From Opeltia flavorubescens (taxonomy: Eukaryota; Ascomycota; Lecanoromycetes; Teloschistales; Teloschistaceae), in the NCBI GenBank assembly GCA_000442125.1, contig KE546967.1:682001-746000 (forward strand): 64,000 bases of DNA, in the 5' to 3' direction. The notes under the pieces were generated by a model that saw nothing but the letters and a program-made list of their open reading frames with translations, did no database searches and was not told where the DNA came from. A program made the position numbers and the translations under genes. Position 1 is the first letter of the stretch. Each line of letters begins with the position of its first letter. Positions 23,315-33,668 of the stretch are shown piece by piece.

Positions 23315-25850
23315 ATGGCCGATGTGGATACCGGGCCTACATTTGGCGCGGAGTTAAAGGTGGGGTCTGGATCATCAAGTCGTATGGGCACAAGTACTCA
23401 TATGAAATCTACCAGGATGGTTTCAAACCTGTGAATGCTTGGGTCTGTAATTGCAGTTCTCCTTCTGGCAAGCGCACAACCTCATAATCTGGCAGGTTTC
23501 GAATGGAGTGGCATGGCTGGATGATCTCCAACAATTCTACCGCGAAAGGAGTGTAATTGAAAAAGAATACAGTCAGAAGCTTTATGCCTTGGCGAAAAAG
23601 CACTTCGAAAAGAAGGCCCGGAAGTCCAGCAGCTTGAGTGTCGGAGATACACCAACCCTGACGCCCGGATCGCTGGAATGGTATCACCAGTCTACATAGC
23701 GTCTTGCGCGAACCCACTGATAGAATACTAGCGCATCGTTAAATACGTGGACTGCGCAACTATCCACTCTAGAATCTCGAGCTGCTGAACACGACCGCTA
23801 CGCATCAGAGCTTGTCCTTCAGATTGCCGACCCATTGAAGAATCTGGCTGTTCGATACGAGGAACTCCGCAAAAGCCATGCTGAATACGCCACGAAGTTA
23901 GAAAGAGAACGGGATTCGTCATACAGTGAGTTGAAGAAGACAAAAGGTCGATATGATGGTGCCTGCCAAGATGTTGAAAACCGGCGAAAGAAGACTGAGT
24001 CTTCCTTTGACCACGGAAAAACCAAGGCACAGAATGCCTATCAGCAGCAAGTAATGGACATGCATAACGTCAAAGTGGGTCATTGAATGCTGTCGATACT
24101 TCGAAAACTAAGACTGATAGAATACATACATCATCAGTATCAATGTCACCAACAAGCACAAGGAGAGGTACTATCATGAGTACGTCCCAGACGTGCTAGA
24201 TGTGAGCCTTCCCCAAATTCTCCATCTCATCTTTCCCTGACTATTTCCTAGAGCTTGCAAGATTTGGCGGAAACTCGAACCCAAAAGGTCAACTCGATTT
24301 GGTCTCATGTCGCCCAGCTTGAAATTTCTACGTTGGGCCGGAGTACAAACCACTTGCAGCGACTCGTTTCGGACATTGGCCGCAATGATCCCCGTCTTGA
24401 TGCGCACATGTTCTTGCAGCACAATATCGCACCCTGGCAGGAACCACCAGACATGGTCTTCGAGCCGAGTCCTGTCTGGCTTGATGATAGCTCCATGGCT
24501 GTTGATGACTCTGCGAAAACGTACCTCCGTAACGTCCTCGGTAAAAGCAAAGGCCAGCTGCGCGAATATAAGCAAGATGTTGATAAGAAACGAAAAGAGG
24601 TCGACAATATAAAGCGCATACGGCAGGCAATTCGAGAAGGGAAGGATAACAGAGACGAAGTTGAAGTTGTCCGAACGATATTCTACCTCCAAGACGAGCT
24701 ACACCAGATGGAGCGAAAACGCTTGACCACCGAGATTGAAACGTCAACGATCACATCAGTGGTTGGAGACCTGTCTCTGGGAGCGCAAAGCCATAACTTC
24801 AAGCCACAAACGTTCAAAATTCCAACGAATTGCGATCTCTGTGGGGAACGTATCTGGGGCCTGTCTGCTAAAGGGTTTGACTGTCGCGACTGTGGATATA
24901 CTTGCCACAGCAAATGCGAGCTGAAGGTGCCCGCGGACTGTCCAGGTGAACAATCCAAGGATGAGCGGAAGAAGCTCAAGACAGATAGGCAGCAAGCAGC
25001 AAACGCAGCCCTTCCTCAGTCGAATGGTGGTCCTGTGGAACATGTACATGAATCTCCAGACCTAAGCCGCAGTAACACAATGAACTCCTTAAGCTCGGGT
25101 TACGCTGCGAGCGCCAGTCGATCTGTCTCAGGGCCCGCGACGCGCATACAAGACGAGGAACGTGGCCTTGACCGAAGTGATTCTTCATCAGCAACTACCA
25201 AGCCACCCGCTGCTCGGAGAAATCGAATCGTAGCCCCTCCGCCAGCACAGTATGTCAACGAGGCGCCGAGTAATGGTCCCACTGGTGGTGGACGTGTGAC
25301 CTCACACCCTTCAGAAAACCGAGCCAAGATGCTCTATCCGTACCAAGCGAGTGGAGAAGGAGAGATATCAGCTGATGAAGGTCAAGAAGTAACCGTAGTC
25401 GAGCCTGACGGTGAGTCTAATCGTGATTAAACTTTGAAAGGGTGCTATCTAACAATCTTTCTAGATGGTTCTGGTTGGACAAACGTCCGAATCGGCTCCT
25501 CTCAGTCTGGACTCGTACCTGCAGCATATCTCGAAACACTCCCTGACACTGTTCCAGCTCAAGCAGATCGTCCAGTATCGTCTTATTCGAGTTCATCAAC
25601 ATCGCTAGCCGGCAGCATGAATCTTCCAGGAAGGAAGAAAGGCCCTGCGGTGGCACCAAAGCGAGGAGCCAAAAAACTCAAGTATGTGGAAGCTCTATAT
25701 GATTACGAATCACGCAGCGACGCCGAATGGAGCATGAGCGAAGGAGAAAAATTTGTGCTTATCAACATGGACGCCGGCGATGGCTGGGCGGATGTGGAAA
25801 AAGGGGGCCAAACAAAGAGTGTCCCGGCCAATTATATACAGGAGGTTTAA
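23315..25850 (+). CDS. BZZ1: Bzz1-like F-BAR, C1 and double-SH3 protein (actin cytoskeleton)
   Basis: Bzz1 binds membranes through its F-BAR domain and activates Las17/WASP-driven actin assembly at endocytic sites. The start ATG at 23315 gives MADVDTGPTFGAELK, followed by a tiny 27-base exon (DGFKPVNAW, about 23417-23443). Exons then continue VSNGVAWLDDLQQFYRER, NTWTAQLSTLESRAAEHDR, INVTNKHKERYYHEYVP and SLQDLAETR. The F-BAR/coiled-coil region covers roughly the first 380 residues. A C1 zinc domain follows (HNFKPQTF, CDLCGERIWG, CRDCGYTCHSKCE). After a Ser/Pro-rich linker come two SH3 domains, MLYPYQASGEGEIS...GLVPAAYLE and ALYDYESRSDAEWS...SVPANYIQEV. An intron interrupts the first SH3 domain. 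Domain order and content match the family fully. Confidence 0.93.
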
Positions 25851-26166
25851 TGAGTGCATTTGGACATGATTACGATGGAGTTTTGGTATGCATGAGCTTG
25901 GCGTTCGGACTTCAAAGTGGATTCTGATCATTGGGCATGTTTGTGCATTACTTGTAAGGTAAGATTCGTTCTGCATTAACAGTTGCTCTCAGATGATATT
26001 GGATCAGAATGATACCCTTCGCTCTTAATCCCAAGTATCGACTGCTCCTCGAGCTGATTTGGAACTTTTCTGATCTTGCTAGCTAGTACTTATTGGCCAA
26101 TCTTGATCAAAGGTATTATCGCTGGACATTGATCCATCGAACAATCAGGAATACTTCAAGTATGGG

Positions 26167-26198
26167 ATCGAGTACAGCATCGAGTACAAGATCGAGTC
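26167..26198. repeat. Short 12-base tandem repeat upstream of the transketolase gene
   Basis: Two 12-base units (atcgagtacagc and atcgagtacaag) and a partial third (atcgagtc) lie head to tail, about 190 bases upstream of the transketolase ATG. It may be a local duplication or a regulatory repeat; the sequence alone cannot tell. Confidence 0.6.
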
Positions 26199-26387
26199 TG
26201 GTATGACAAGTAGTGGGGGTTTATCGATACTGGCGAACCAATCATCGTACGTCATAGGTACCTGCCCCACTACCAGAATAAGAAATCCCAACGTGCAAAC
26301 AAATCTTCAACTTCACTATCGCAGGACTCATTTGTCCCTTTTACTACGCTTTCCGGATTGACCACAGCAAACACATTGACCGCCGCT

Positions 26388-28872
26388 ATGGGTTACGGCA
26401 AGGATGACGAGCTCGCAATCAATACCATTCGACTGCTAGCTGTAAGTTCAAGCTCTCCACCCATTCTTCCTTCATGCCGCTCCAAATGTCATTATCGAGT
26501 CTTTGAATCGCCATCTTTGCAAGAGGGCCAGGGTATTAAAAGATATGTTCTGAAACAGGTCGATGCCACCTTCACCGCAAATTCCGGACACCCGGGTGCT
26601 CCGATGGGAATGGCCCCAGTCGCCCATGTGCTCTTCAACAAATTCATGACTTTCAATCCGAAAAACCCTGATTGGGTTAACCGTGATCGTTTTGTCCTAT
26701 CGTAAGCTCCATATCAAAGCCCATCTTCCACATAAATCAGATTATAGAGTCGTTGGGGATGCTTTTATCGGCTGATGGCTTCGTCGATCATTGTCGCACT
26801 CTGTATCAAGATTTTCTAATTAATCTGACATCATTGGTTTCCTAGGAACGGTCATGGGTGCATGCTGCAGTATGCTTTGCTTCATTTATTTGGGTACGGT
26901 GTCTCGTTGGATGACCTGAAAGCTTTCCGAGTACGTATGATATCAAATTCTGATCTGGAAACTACGATTCGAGACTAAAATATCTCAATTTGCAGAGCGT
27001 GGACAGTATCACCCCCGGTCACCCCGAGGCCCAGGATACTCCAGGAATTGAGGTCACGACAGGGCCGCTTGGCCAGGGTTTTGCTAACGCCGTTGGACTT
27101 GCTATCGCCCAAGCTTCCACTGCTGCTCACTTCAACAAACCTGGCTTTGAGATCATAAACAACCATACCTTTTGCTTCTTTGGTGATGGCTGTGCAATGG
27201 AAGGTATCGCCAGTGAGGCCGCTAGCACCGCTGGTCATCTACAGCTGGGTAACCTTATTATGGTTTACGATGACAATCACATTTCGATCGGTCAGTCGCT
27301 TACTTATCAATTGCTGGATGCAGGCTGATGATTCTTGCTTAGACGGCGACACAAAATGTGCCTTCACCGAAGACGTACTCAAACGATTTGAAGCATATGG
27401 GTGGCATACCCAGTGGGTCAAGAAGGGTGATGATGATTTGGAGGGCATTGAAAAGGCCATTGCCGCGGCCAAAGAAGTCAAAGATAAACCTTCAGTCATC
27501 AAACTCACCACAACAATTGGTTTCGGATCCTTGCTCCAAGGGACCGGGGGTGTGCATGGCAATGCTTTGAAAGGAGATGACTGCAAGCAAGTCAAGTCGA
27601 AGTTCGGCTTCAACCCTGAGGAGTCTTTCGTGGTACCCCAAAAAGTGTACGATATGTACCACAAGCATGCCGATGAAGGTGCAGCCGCCGAAAAAGAATG
27701 GACCCAGCTGTTCGAAAAATATGGCAGCAAGCATAAAGCAGAGTATGATGACTTGAAACGAAGGCTGTCTGGAAAACTTCCCGAGGGCTGGGAAAAGAAA
27801 CTTCCCACATACAAGCCGACAGATAAGGAAGTCGCTTCACGAAAGCTCTCTGAGGCAGTCCTGGAGGCTATCCACGATGTTGTCCCTGATCTCATTGGAG
27901 GTTCTGCCGACCTGACAGGGTCAAACAACACGCGATGGAAGGACGCGACTGACTTTCAACCACCGTCGCTAGGAATTGGCGACTGGGCTGGCCGATATAT
28001 ACGGTACGGGGTTCGGGAACACGCTATGGCTGGCATCATGAATGGTATAGCTGCATACGGCACACTCATACCATTTGGAGGAACCTTTCTCAACTTCATG
28101 TCATACGCTGCCGGATCCGTCCGTCTCTCTTCCCTCTCCCACTGCCGGGTCATTTACGTTGCTACACATGATTCTATTGGTCTCGGCGAGGATGGGCCGA
28201 CACATCAACCTATCGAAACCTTGGCTCACTTCCGTGCGCTGCCAAACATGATGGTGTGGCGTCCAGCGGATGGAAATGAGACCAGCGCTGCTTACTATGT
28301 TGCCTTGACATCGAAATCAACACCTTCTATCCTTGCACTGACCCGACAGAATCTCCCCCAGCTCGAGAATTCAACGCTTGAGAACGCTATCAAAGGAGGT
28401 TACGTGAGTGTTGAGAATGAAAATGCCGATATCACGCTAGTCAGTACCGGGTCTGAGGTATGCATCTGCATCGAGGCAATCAAGTATCTTAAGGACAAGC
28501 ACAACCTCACAGCCCGCGTGGTGTCAATACCCTGCTTCGAGGTGTTTGATGCACAGAGCAAAGAGTACCGTCTTAAGTGTATCCCGGACGGCATCCCATC
28601 CATGAGTGTAGAGCCGATGTCGACATTGGGGTGGGAGCGTTACTCACATGAACAATTTGGCTTGAACCGTTTCGGTGCCAGCGGGCCTTATAAGGAAGTG
28701 TACAAAGTGAGTGACTGCTGATATCTTTTTTGACGCATGATGCTGACCACATGAACAGAAATTCGAGTTCACGCCTGAAGGCATCAGCAAACGCGCCGTC
28801 GCCACGGTCGACTTTTATAAAGGAGCCAAGGTGCGGTCGCCCATCAACCGGGCCTTCCAGCAACTCATCTAA
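26388..28872 (+). CDS. Transketolase (pentose phosphate pathway)
   Basis: This thiamine-diphosphate enzyme transfers two-carbon units between sugar phosphates in the cytosol. The ATG at 26388 gives [18 protein letters not shown]. At least five introns follow, with joins [70 protein letters not shown] and [13 protein letters not shown]. Visible signatures: the N-terminal [12 protein letters not shown] motif, thiamine-binding GDGCAMEG...MVYDDN, the pyrimidine-domain [32 protein letters not shown], and the C-terminal [12 protein letters not shown]. Length is normal for the family. The name could be TKL1 or a paralogue, so no symbol is given. The promoter contains the short repeat described at 26167. 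Confidence 0.95.
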
Positions 28873-29548
28873 TCGGAAGCGTTTGCTTATTTATGAGCTT
28901 GTTGTTGTTGAGAATCCGCGCTCTTCATAGACGAGGTGCAGTATGGAATTAGCATAGATTTCTCGAATGATTATGTAGTCACTTGGCGATAAGTTCCTTG
29001 GGCGATCATCGTAGCTGCTATCCCAGAATTCCCCCAAGAAAGGAACAGTTGCAACGTCTGTTACAGAATGTTGTGATGACAAGGACATAGGGATTGGAAT
29101 GCTCCTTCTATCAACACATCGATTTACGCGTCATCGTACCGGCAAGTGCAATCTAAATTGCTTGGTTTATGTTTCATTGCGTCATGCCGGGGATTTGGAG
29201 GTAAGTCCGAATCTTGTGTTAAATATCGCTCATGAAAAATCAAGAAGATTCTCCGCTACTGCATGTTTATCCTCGCAGGGTCCGATAGGATCTTGCTGTC
29301 GAGGAGAAGCGACCTCAAACAGTCGGTTATTATTTCATACTTCGGCACCCCTCCCATACTTTGACAGAGTCCGCCTTACCCGCAAGCCATCATTGCCATC
29401 CAACACTAGTCGGCGGCCCCATACCCCTGAAGCTGCAGCCGAAAGTAGTGATCTGCTGAACGCCAATCCACCCATCTCTGTTTAGTGCCAACGCCCAGGG
29501 ACCTACTTGGCTAGCGGCAGCTTGACTACCTGACGTGGGTGCTCGGAA
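28873..29548. other. Intergenic region and probable 5' leader of the next gene
   Basis: No supported gene. A 128-codon ORF (29099-29485) on the plus strand ends 63 bases before the next start codon, but its composition is unremarkable and it may be chance. Confidence 0.45.
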
Positions 29549-30682
29549 ATGGCTTCGTCACTGCCAGTGGGAGCCGACGGACGCACGCCGTTCAAGCCGG
29601 TCAAAGGACATTTAAATACCACGTCATCCACTGATGTCGTCAACTTTCTTCAGATCTCAGAAGAAACGCCCAGGTCGAGGAAACGTGCAACGACCGTCGA
29701 CGACTCAGAGATCCCGCGAGGCTTGTTGGATCGGCGGTTTAATCAACAGCATGCACCTCCTAGCCTCTCGCATCTGAAAATTGAACCCGGCAAACCAACG
29801 AAAAACTATCAACCCCACGCACCGAACGCTTTGCCAGTAGACGTATCTCGCGACCGCCGGTCAGCCCCAATCGCAATCCCTACTTGCCAGACTCGGTCGT
29901 CAAAACCAACCACACCGTTGACTGGGAGAGTGCCTCCATTCAAGTTCCTACCTTTCCCCAAGCAACCTCACGCTTCACCGACGTATACTCATTCAAATAA
30001 ACGAGGCTTCACCCCGTCGCCAGACTCTCAATACTGCTCTTTGTCAGAGTCGTCCCAACGGTCGCACTCGCCCATCACTGGAGGCACAATGAAGCCCGAT
30101 CGCGCAGAACCTTCACCCACTTACATACCCTCGGTTCTATCTCCGACAATGCTGGCACATTCAACGTCGCCTTTGACCCCACTAGCTACTCGAACACAAT
30201 CCAACGAACAGCAGGATCATAGCCGACCGTCGCCATTGACTTTCCCAAAACTCCCGCCTCTCCATCCAGCCAATTTTGAAAGCCGCACTTCGTCACCACG
30301 CAACACTTCCCACTCTGGTACCGCCGCTCATAACCGGCAAACCTCGGATGCCCAGAGAACGTTACAGCGATACCAACGCGATATTGTCCTCAGTGCCACT
30401 CGGACTGCTTTAGTCAACACGAAAAAATCACCATTGGCTCGGCCGAGCTCTCCACGCCTTGATCCTCTTGGTAGCCCAGGGCCAGTGACGCCTTTACTGT
30501 TGGGAGGACAAGATGACTATTTCCTCGCTGGGTCAGGTGCAGCATCGAGATCGAAGCTTAAGGAGAGCGAACGTCGTGACCTGGCGGATCGATTGATCGC
30601 TGCTGAGAGAGACCGGCTTTCCCATCCTGAGAGGTTTGAACGTCACTCACCTGCAGTCAGTCCAGCTGGAGGACATGGCTAA
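29549..30682 (+). CDS. Proline/serine-rich protein of unknown function
   Basis: A single uninterrupted 377-codon ORF starting MASSLPVGADGRTPFKPVKG. Almost all of it is low-complexity, rich in Pro, Ser, Thr and Arg, with many SP/TP pairs (FTPSPDS, SPTYIPSVLSPTM, LARPSSPRLDPLGSPGPVTP) that could be phosphorylated by proline-directed kinases. The only ordered-looking parts are a short helical segment near residues 265-285 (TLQRYQRDIVLSATRTALV) and a charged helix near the end (KLKESERRDLADRLIAAERD). No signal peptide, membrane segment or catalytic motif is visible. The absence of an intron is unusual in this window. I do not recognise the family. Confidence 0.7.
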   Translation: MASSLPVGADGRTPFKPVKGHLNTTSSTDVVNFLQISEETPRSRKRATTVDDSEIPRGLLDRRFNQQHAPPSLSHLKIEPGKPTKNYQPHAPNALPVDVSRDRRSAPIAIPTCQTRSSKPTTPLTGRVPPFKFLPFPKQPHASPTYTHSNKRGFTPSPDSQYCSLSESSQRSHSPITGGTMKPDRAEPSPTYIPSVLSPTMLAHSTSPLTPLATRTQSNEQQDHSRPSPLTFPKLPPLHPANFESRTSSPRNTSHSGTAAHNRQTSDAQRTLQRYQRDIVLSATRTALVNTKKSPLARPSSPRLDPLGSPGPVTPLLLGGQDDYFLAGSGAASRSKLKESERRDLADRLIAAERDRLSHPERFERHSPAVSPAGGHG

Positions 30683-31695
30683 TTCATACCCGAAATCTGT
30701 TCCAGGGAAGCATCATCGAGAGATCCATTGATGCATCCTTTCAGCATGTTCCACGGCGTTTCGTCACCGAGGCAGCCCTCGCAATACCCCCACGGCATAA
30801 TGTATTCTTGATTTTATAGATTAGTACAAAGTGTACTATAGCTCTCGTTCACTGCGGGGCTGGACACGTTCGCTTTCCCATCCAGATCAGAGGCTGAAAA
30901 CCCTTTCAAGCCTTGGAATAAAAGCATCTAGTATCAAAATGCTACTATATATCATAACAATTCATCACGAAACGACTGCGATCTCGTACCAGGTCATTTG
31001 ACTAAAGTTTTGGCCTTCGCTAACTGAACACTGGCCGTATGCCTAATAAGAAAACCCTTCTTATCGTCCCTTAAGCTTAATTAAACAAGTAAGTCAGAAG
31101 TCACACCACAATTTACCATTCTTCAATCTCCGAGGCTCAATGTCTAGCTCATTATGTCTTGTTGAGTTTCGACCGCGAGTTTCATGCATATCCCATCCCT
31201 TGCTATGGCACTATACATAGGGGTTCCCAAGACCATCTCGCCTTCCTTTCAACTCGAGAGACTCTACACGTGATCCATTATCAGTTTATTCTTCTTTATG
31301 GGTTATACAGGCTATTGTTTACATGTATCATCTGCTACGAGAAACTCGATCTCTCGATATAGTCATCCCAGGAATTCCCCGACCAAAAGACACAGGGGAT
31401 GTGCGCCAAGCTTCTTGATGCCATGAGTAGCAGAGGATGGGATACAGTTCTTGCATGTCGTTCCTGCATATCTTCGAAGTCTGCTGCCTATTTCGCGCCT
31501 GAAATCCCCTTACTTCAATCAGCCAGACTTCACCCTCTTATAATCAGTATTCTTCGACAATATCTCAATGTCGGTCCCATAAGCCTTTCTATTTCGCGTT
31601 ACATTTGATTTTACGAACCGCGCAATCTAGACTATGACTTTGCTTCCACTCCAATCGTAGACGCTTTCATCTTTCTTGGCTATAGTGGAATCTTA
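30683..31695. other. Intergenic region
   Basis: About 1 kb between two plus-strand genes, AT-rich around 30800-31100. Small ORFs near 31159-31608 have no recognisable features. It presumably holds the 3' end of the upstream gene and the promoter of the phosphatase gene. Confidence 0.45.
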
Positions 31696-33668
31696 ATGTT
31701 TGTTAAAAACTTGTTTTTAAGTCGGTTGGTACGGTGGCAGCACTGTGCACGCCGTTTGCATCTTGCTGGGCAGAATAGATTCGCGCATTTCATCTTTCGG
31801 CGTGGTTCTCCATCAGGACCAATGGTGAAACGCAATGCAGTCGTTATACCGATGTCCGCCGTCTTAGTTTCTCTGGTTATGTCGTGCCAACATTCAAGCC
31901 ACCCTTCATTGTGTGAAGGTCCTGACAACGACACCGAAAGCAACATGACTGAGGTCTACAGGGGCATATTTGGTTATTGGTCGATGCATTCTGTTGAAAA
32001 GCTCTTTAAAATCTGCTCGGATTCCTTTCAAGGACATGGAGAATGGGGTCTACTTCGAGAGGACCGTTTCCAAATGGGAGCTGGTGCCATTTGCGAGGAT
32101 TACAACACCACTTGGGCGGTTGGTAAACCAGATGAGCCCAACGCTGTCCGCTGGTTGATGTGGGGAATACTAGATGGCCATAAGTATACCTTCCCCACCC
32201 CCTCATTGGAAGATTTGGTGATTGACTTAAACGTTTCTAGCGGACGAGCTACTGCTATGATGCTAAAAGCCCTGATCCTACCTTGTATTATAGATGCGCT
32301 CGGTTCTCAAAAGTCATCCGGAAAAGAGGTTCGGGAGCCTTATGATGAACTTGGATGCCTCGTCGGAAATTGTTCCCCGGCGGACATTGATCAAGCGATC
32401 AAGAATGCATTTCTTCGCCTCGATAAAGACATCATGACGGTCGCGACTACGGTTCTCACAGGGTCCAGGCCTTTAGCCCGCTCGATGACTGAGCTTGCGC
32501 CCGCTGAGTCTGGCTCTTCTGCACTTGTTGCTGTCTATGATACCACAAAGCAGCTTTTGTGGGTAGCCTGTGTTGGTAACTCCAGAGCCGTTCTTGGTCG
32601 CCGAAACAGGAAAGGGGCTTGGGAAGCGACCCCATTATCAGCTGATCAAACCTGTTACAACAAGGACGAAGTAGCGAGGCTTCGAGCGCAGCATCCAGAC
32701 GAGCCGCAGATGATTGAGGATGGACGACTGCTAGGACGTCGAGTCACCAGAGCATTTGGCGATCTAAGGTGACTAGCATCCTTAATCCGATCGGATTTCA
32801 GTAATTGCCTTCCTCCATACGAGAGTTCCTCGAGATACTATACCAAGAACTAATTTGAATTCCCAAGCTTTCATCGAATTCGCTAATGATTTCATAGTTT
32901 GAAGCTCTCCCCTCAATTGCAGTCTCTAGCCCAGAGTCGCTTTTTTAGCCAGCCGCGCCACCCTTCACTACACTCACCTCCTTACCTTACCGCCGAACCA
33001 GTCATCACGACCACGAGGATTGAACCTCGGAATAACGACTTTGTCATCCTTGCCAGCGACGGCCTATGGGATCATCTTTCCAGCGAACAAGCTGTTGAGC
33101 TCGTTGGCAGCTGGCTTATGAAGAATAATCCTGCTAATCGGATTCAGCCTATCGACCTTTCCAAGCTCTTTCTGGAAGATAAAACTGAAATAAATGGTAC
33201 CGAGAAGCGGCACAGAACACCTCCGCCAGCTGGTACATCCACGTGGAAAAGTTACACGAATGCCCGGTCGAGTCGCAATCAATGGATTGTCAAAGATGAG
33301 AACGCGGCCACGCATCTTGTAAGGAATGCCCTAGGTGGCGCCGATGAGGATATGTTAGCAGGACGATTGGAAGTTACAAATGAATCTACTGTCAGGAGAA
33401 GGAGGTTAGTGATATCCTGCTCTACCCTTGCATTTGGTATCTATAAGTCCTAAAGAAGGCAACGAGTTGAATGGAGAGAATTCAAGAGACTATTGAAGGG
33501 CCACGCTGATACGAAATCCTGATTCTTAGGGGCGATATGACCGTACAGGTACTTTTTTTCGGACACGATGATTCAACACCTCCCGATCCTAGACTCGTTG
33601 GAAACGAGGCAAAGCCCAAACATCCGCTCTCAGCCTGGTTTAGTCTACCGAATAACGTTGTTCCCTAG
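31696..33668 (+). CDS. PP2C-family protein phosphatase, probably mitochondrial (pyruvate dehydrogenase phosphatase / Ptc5-like)
   Basis: Four exons. The first intron (about 32188-32240) is a multiple of three and joins WGILDGHN/GRATAMML; the second (about 32770-32898) joins TRAFGDL/SLKLSPQL; the third (about 33404-33529) joins VRRR/GDMTVQVLFFG. Motifs of Mg/Mn-dependent PP2C enzymes are visible: an upstream ED pair (ICEDYN), WGILDGH, SGSSALVAVYD-like GSSALVAVYD, CVGNSRAVLG, RVTRAFGD, PPYLTAEPVITTTRI, LASDGLWDHLS and the late Asp in GDMTV. The N-terminus (MFVKNLFLSRLVRWQHCARR) is basic and amphipathic, as in a mitochondrial presequence. The DGH motif is followed by Asn rather than the usual small residue. 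Substrate assignment to pyruvate dehydrogenase is inference from similarity to fungal Ptc5/PDP. Confidence 0.88.

Noticed and set aside
27530-27560. Possible loss of a conserved His in transketolase (QGTGGVHG)
   Set aside because: Some transketolases have His where Gly stands here, but I am not sure how variable that position is in fungi, so I do not claim an altered active site without an alignment.
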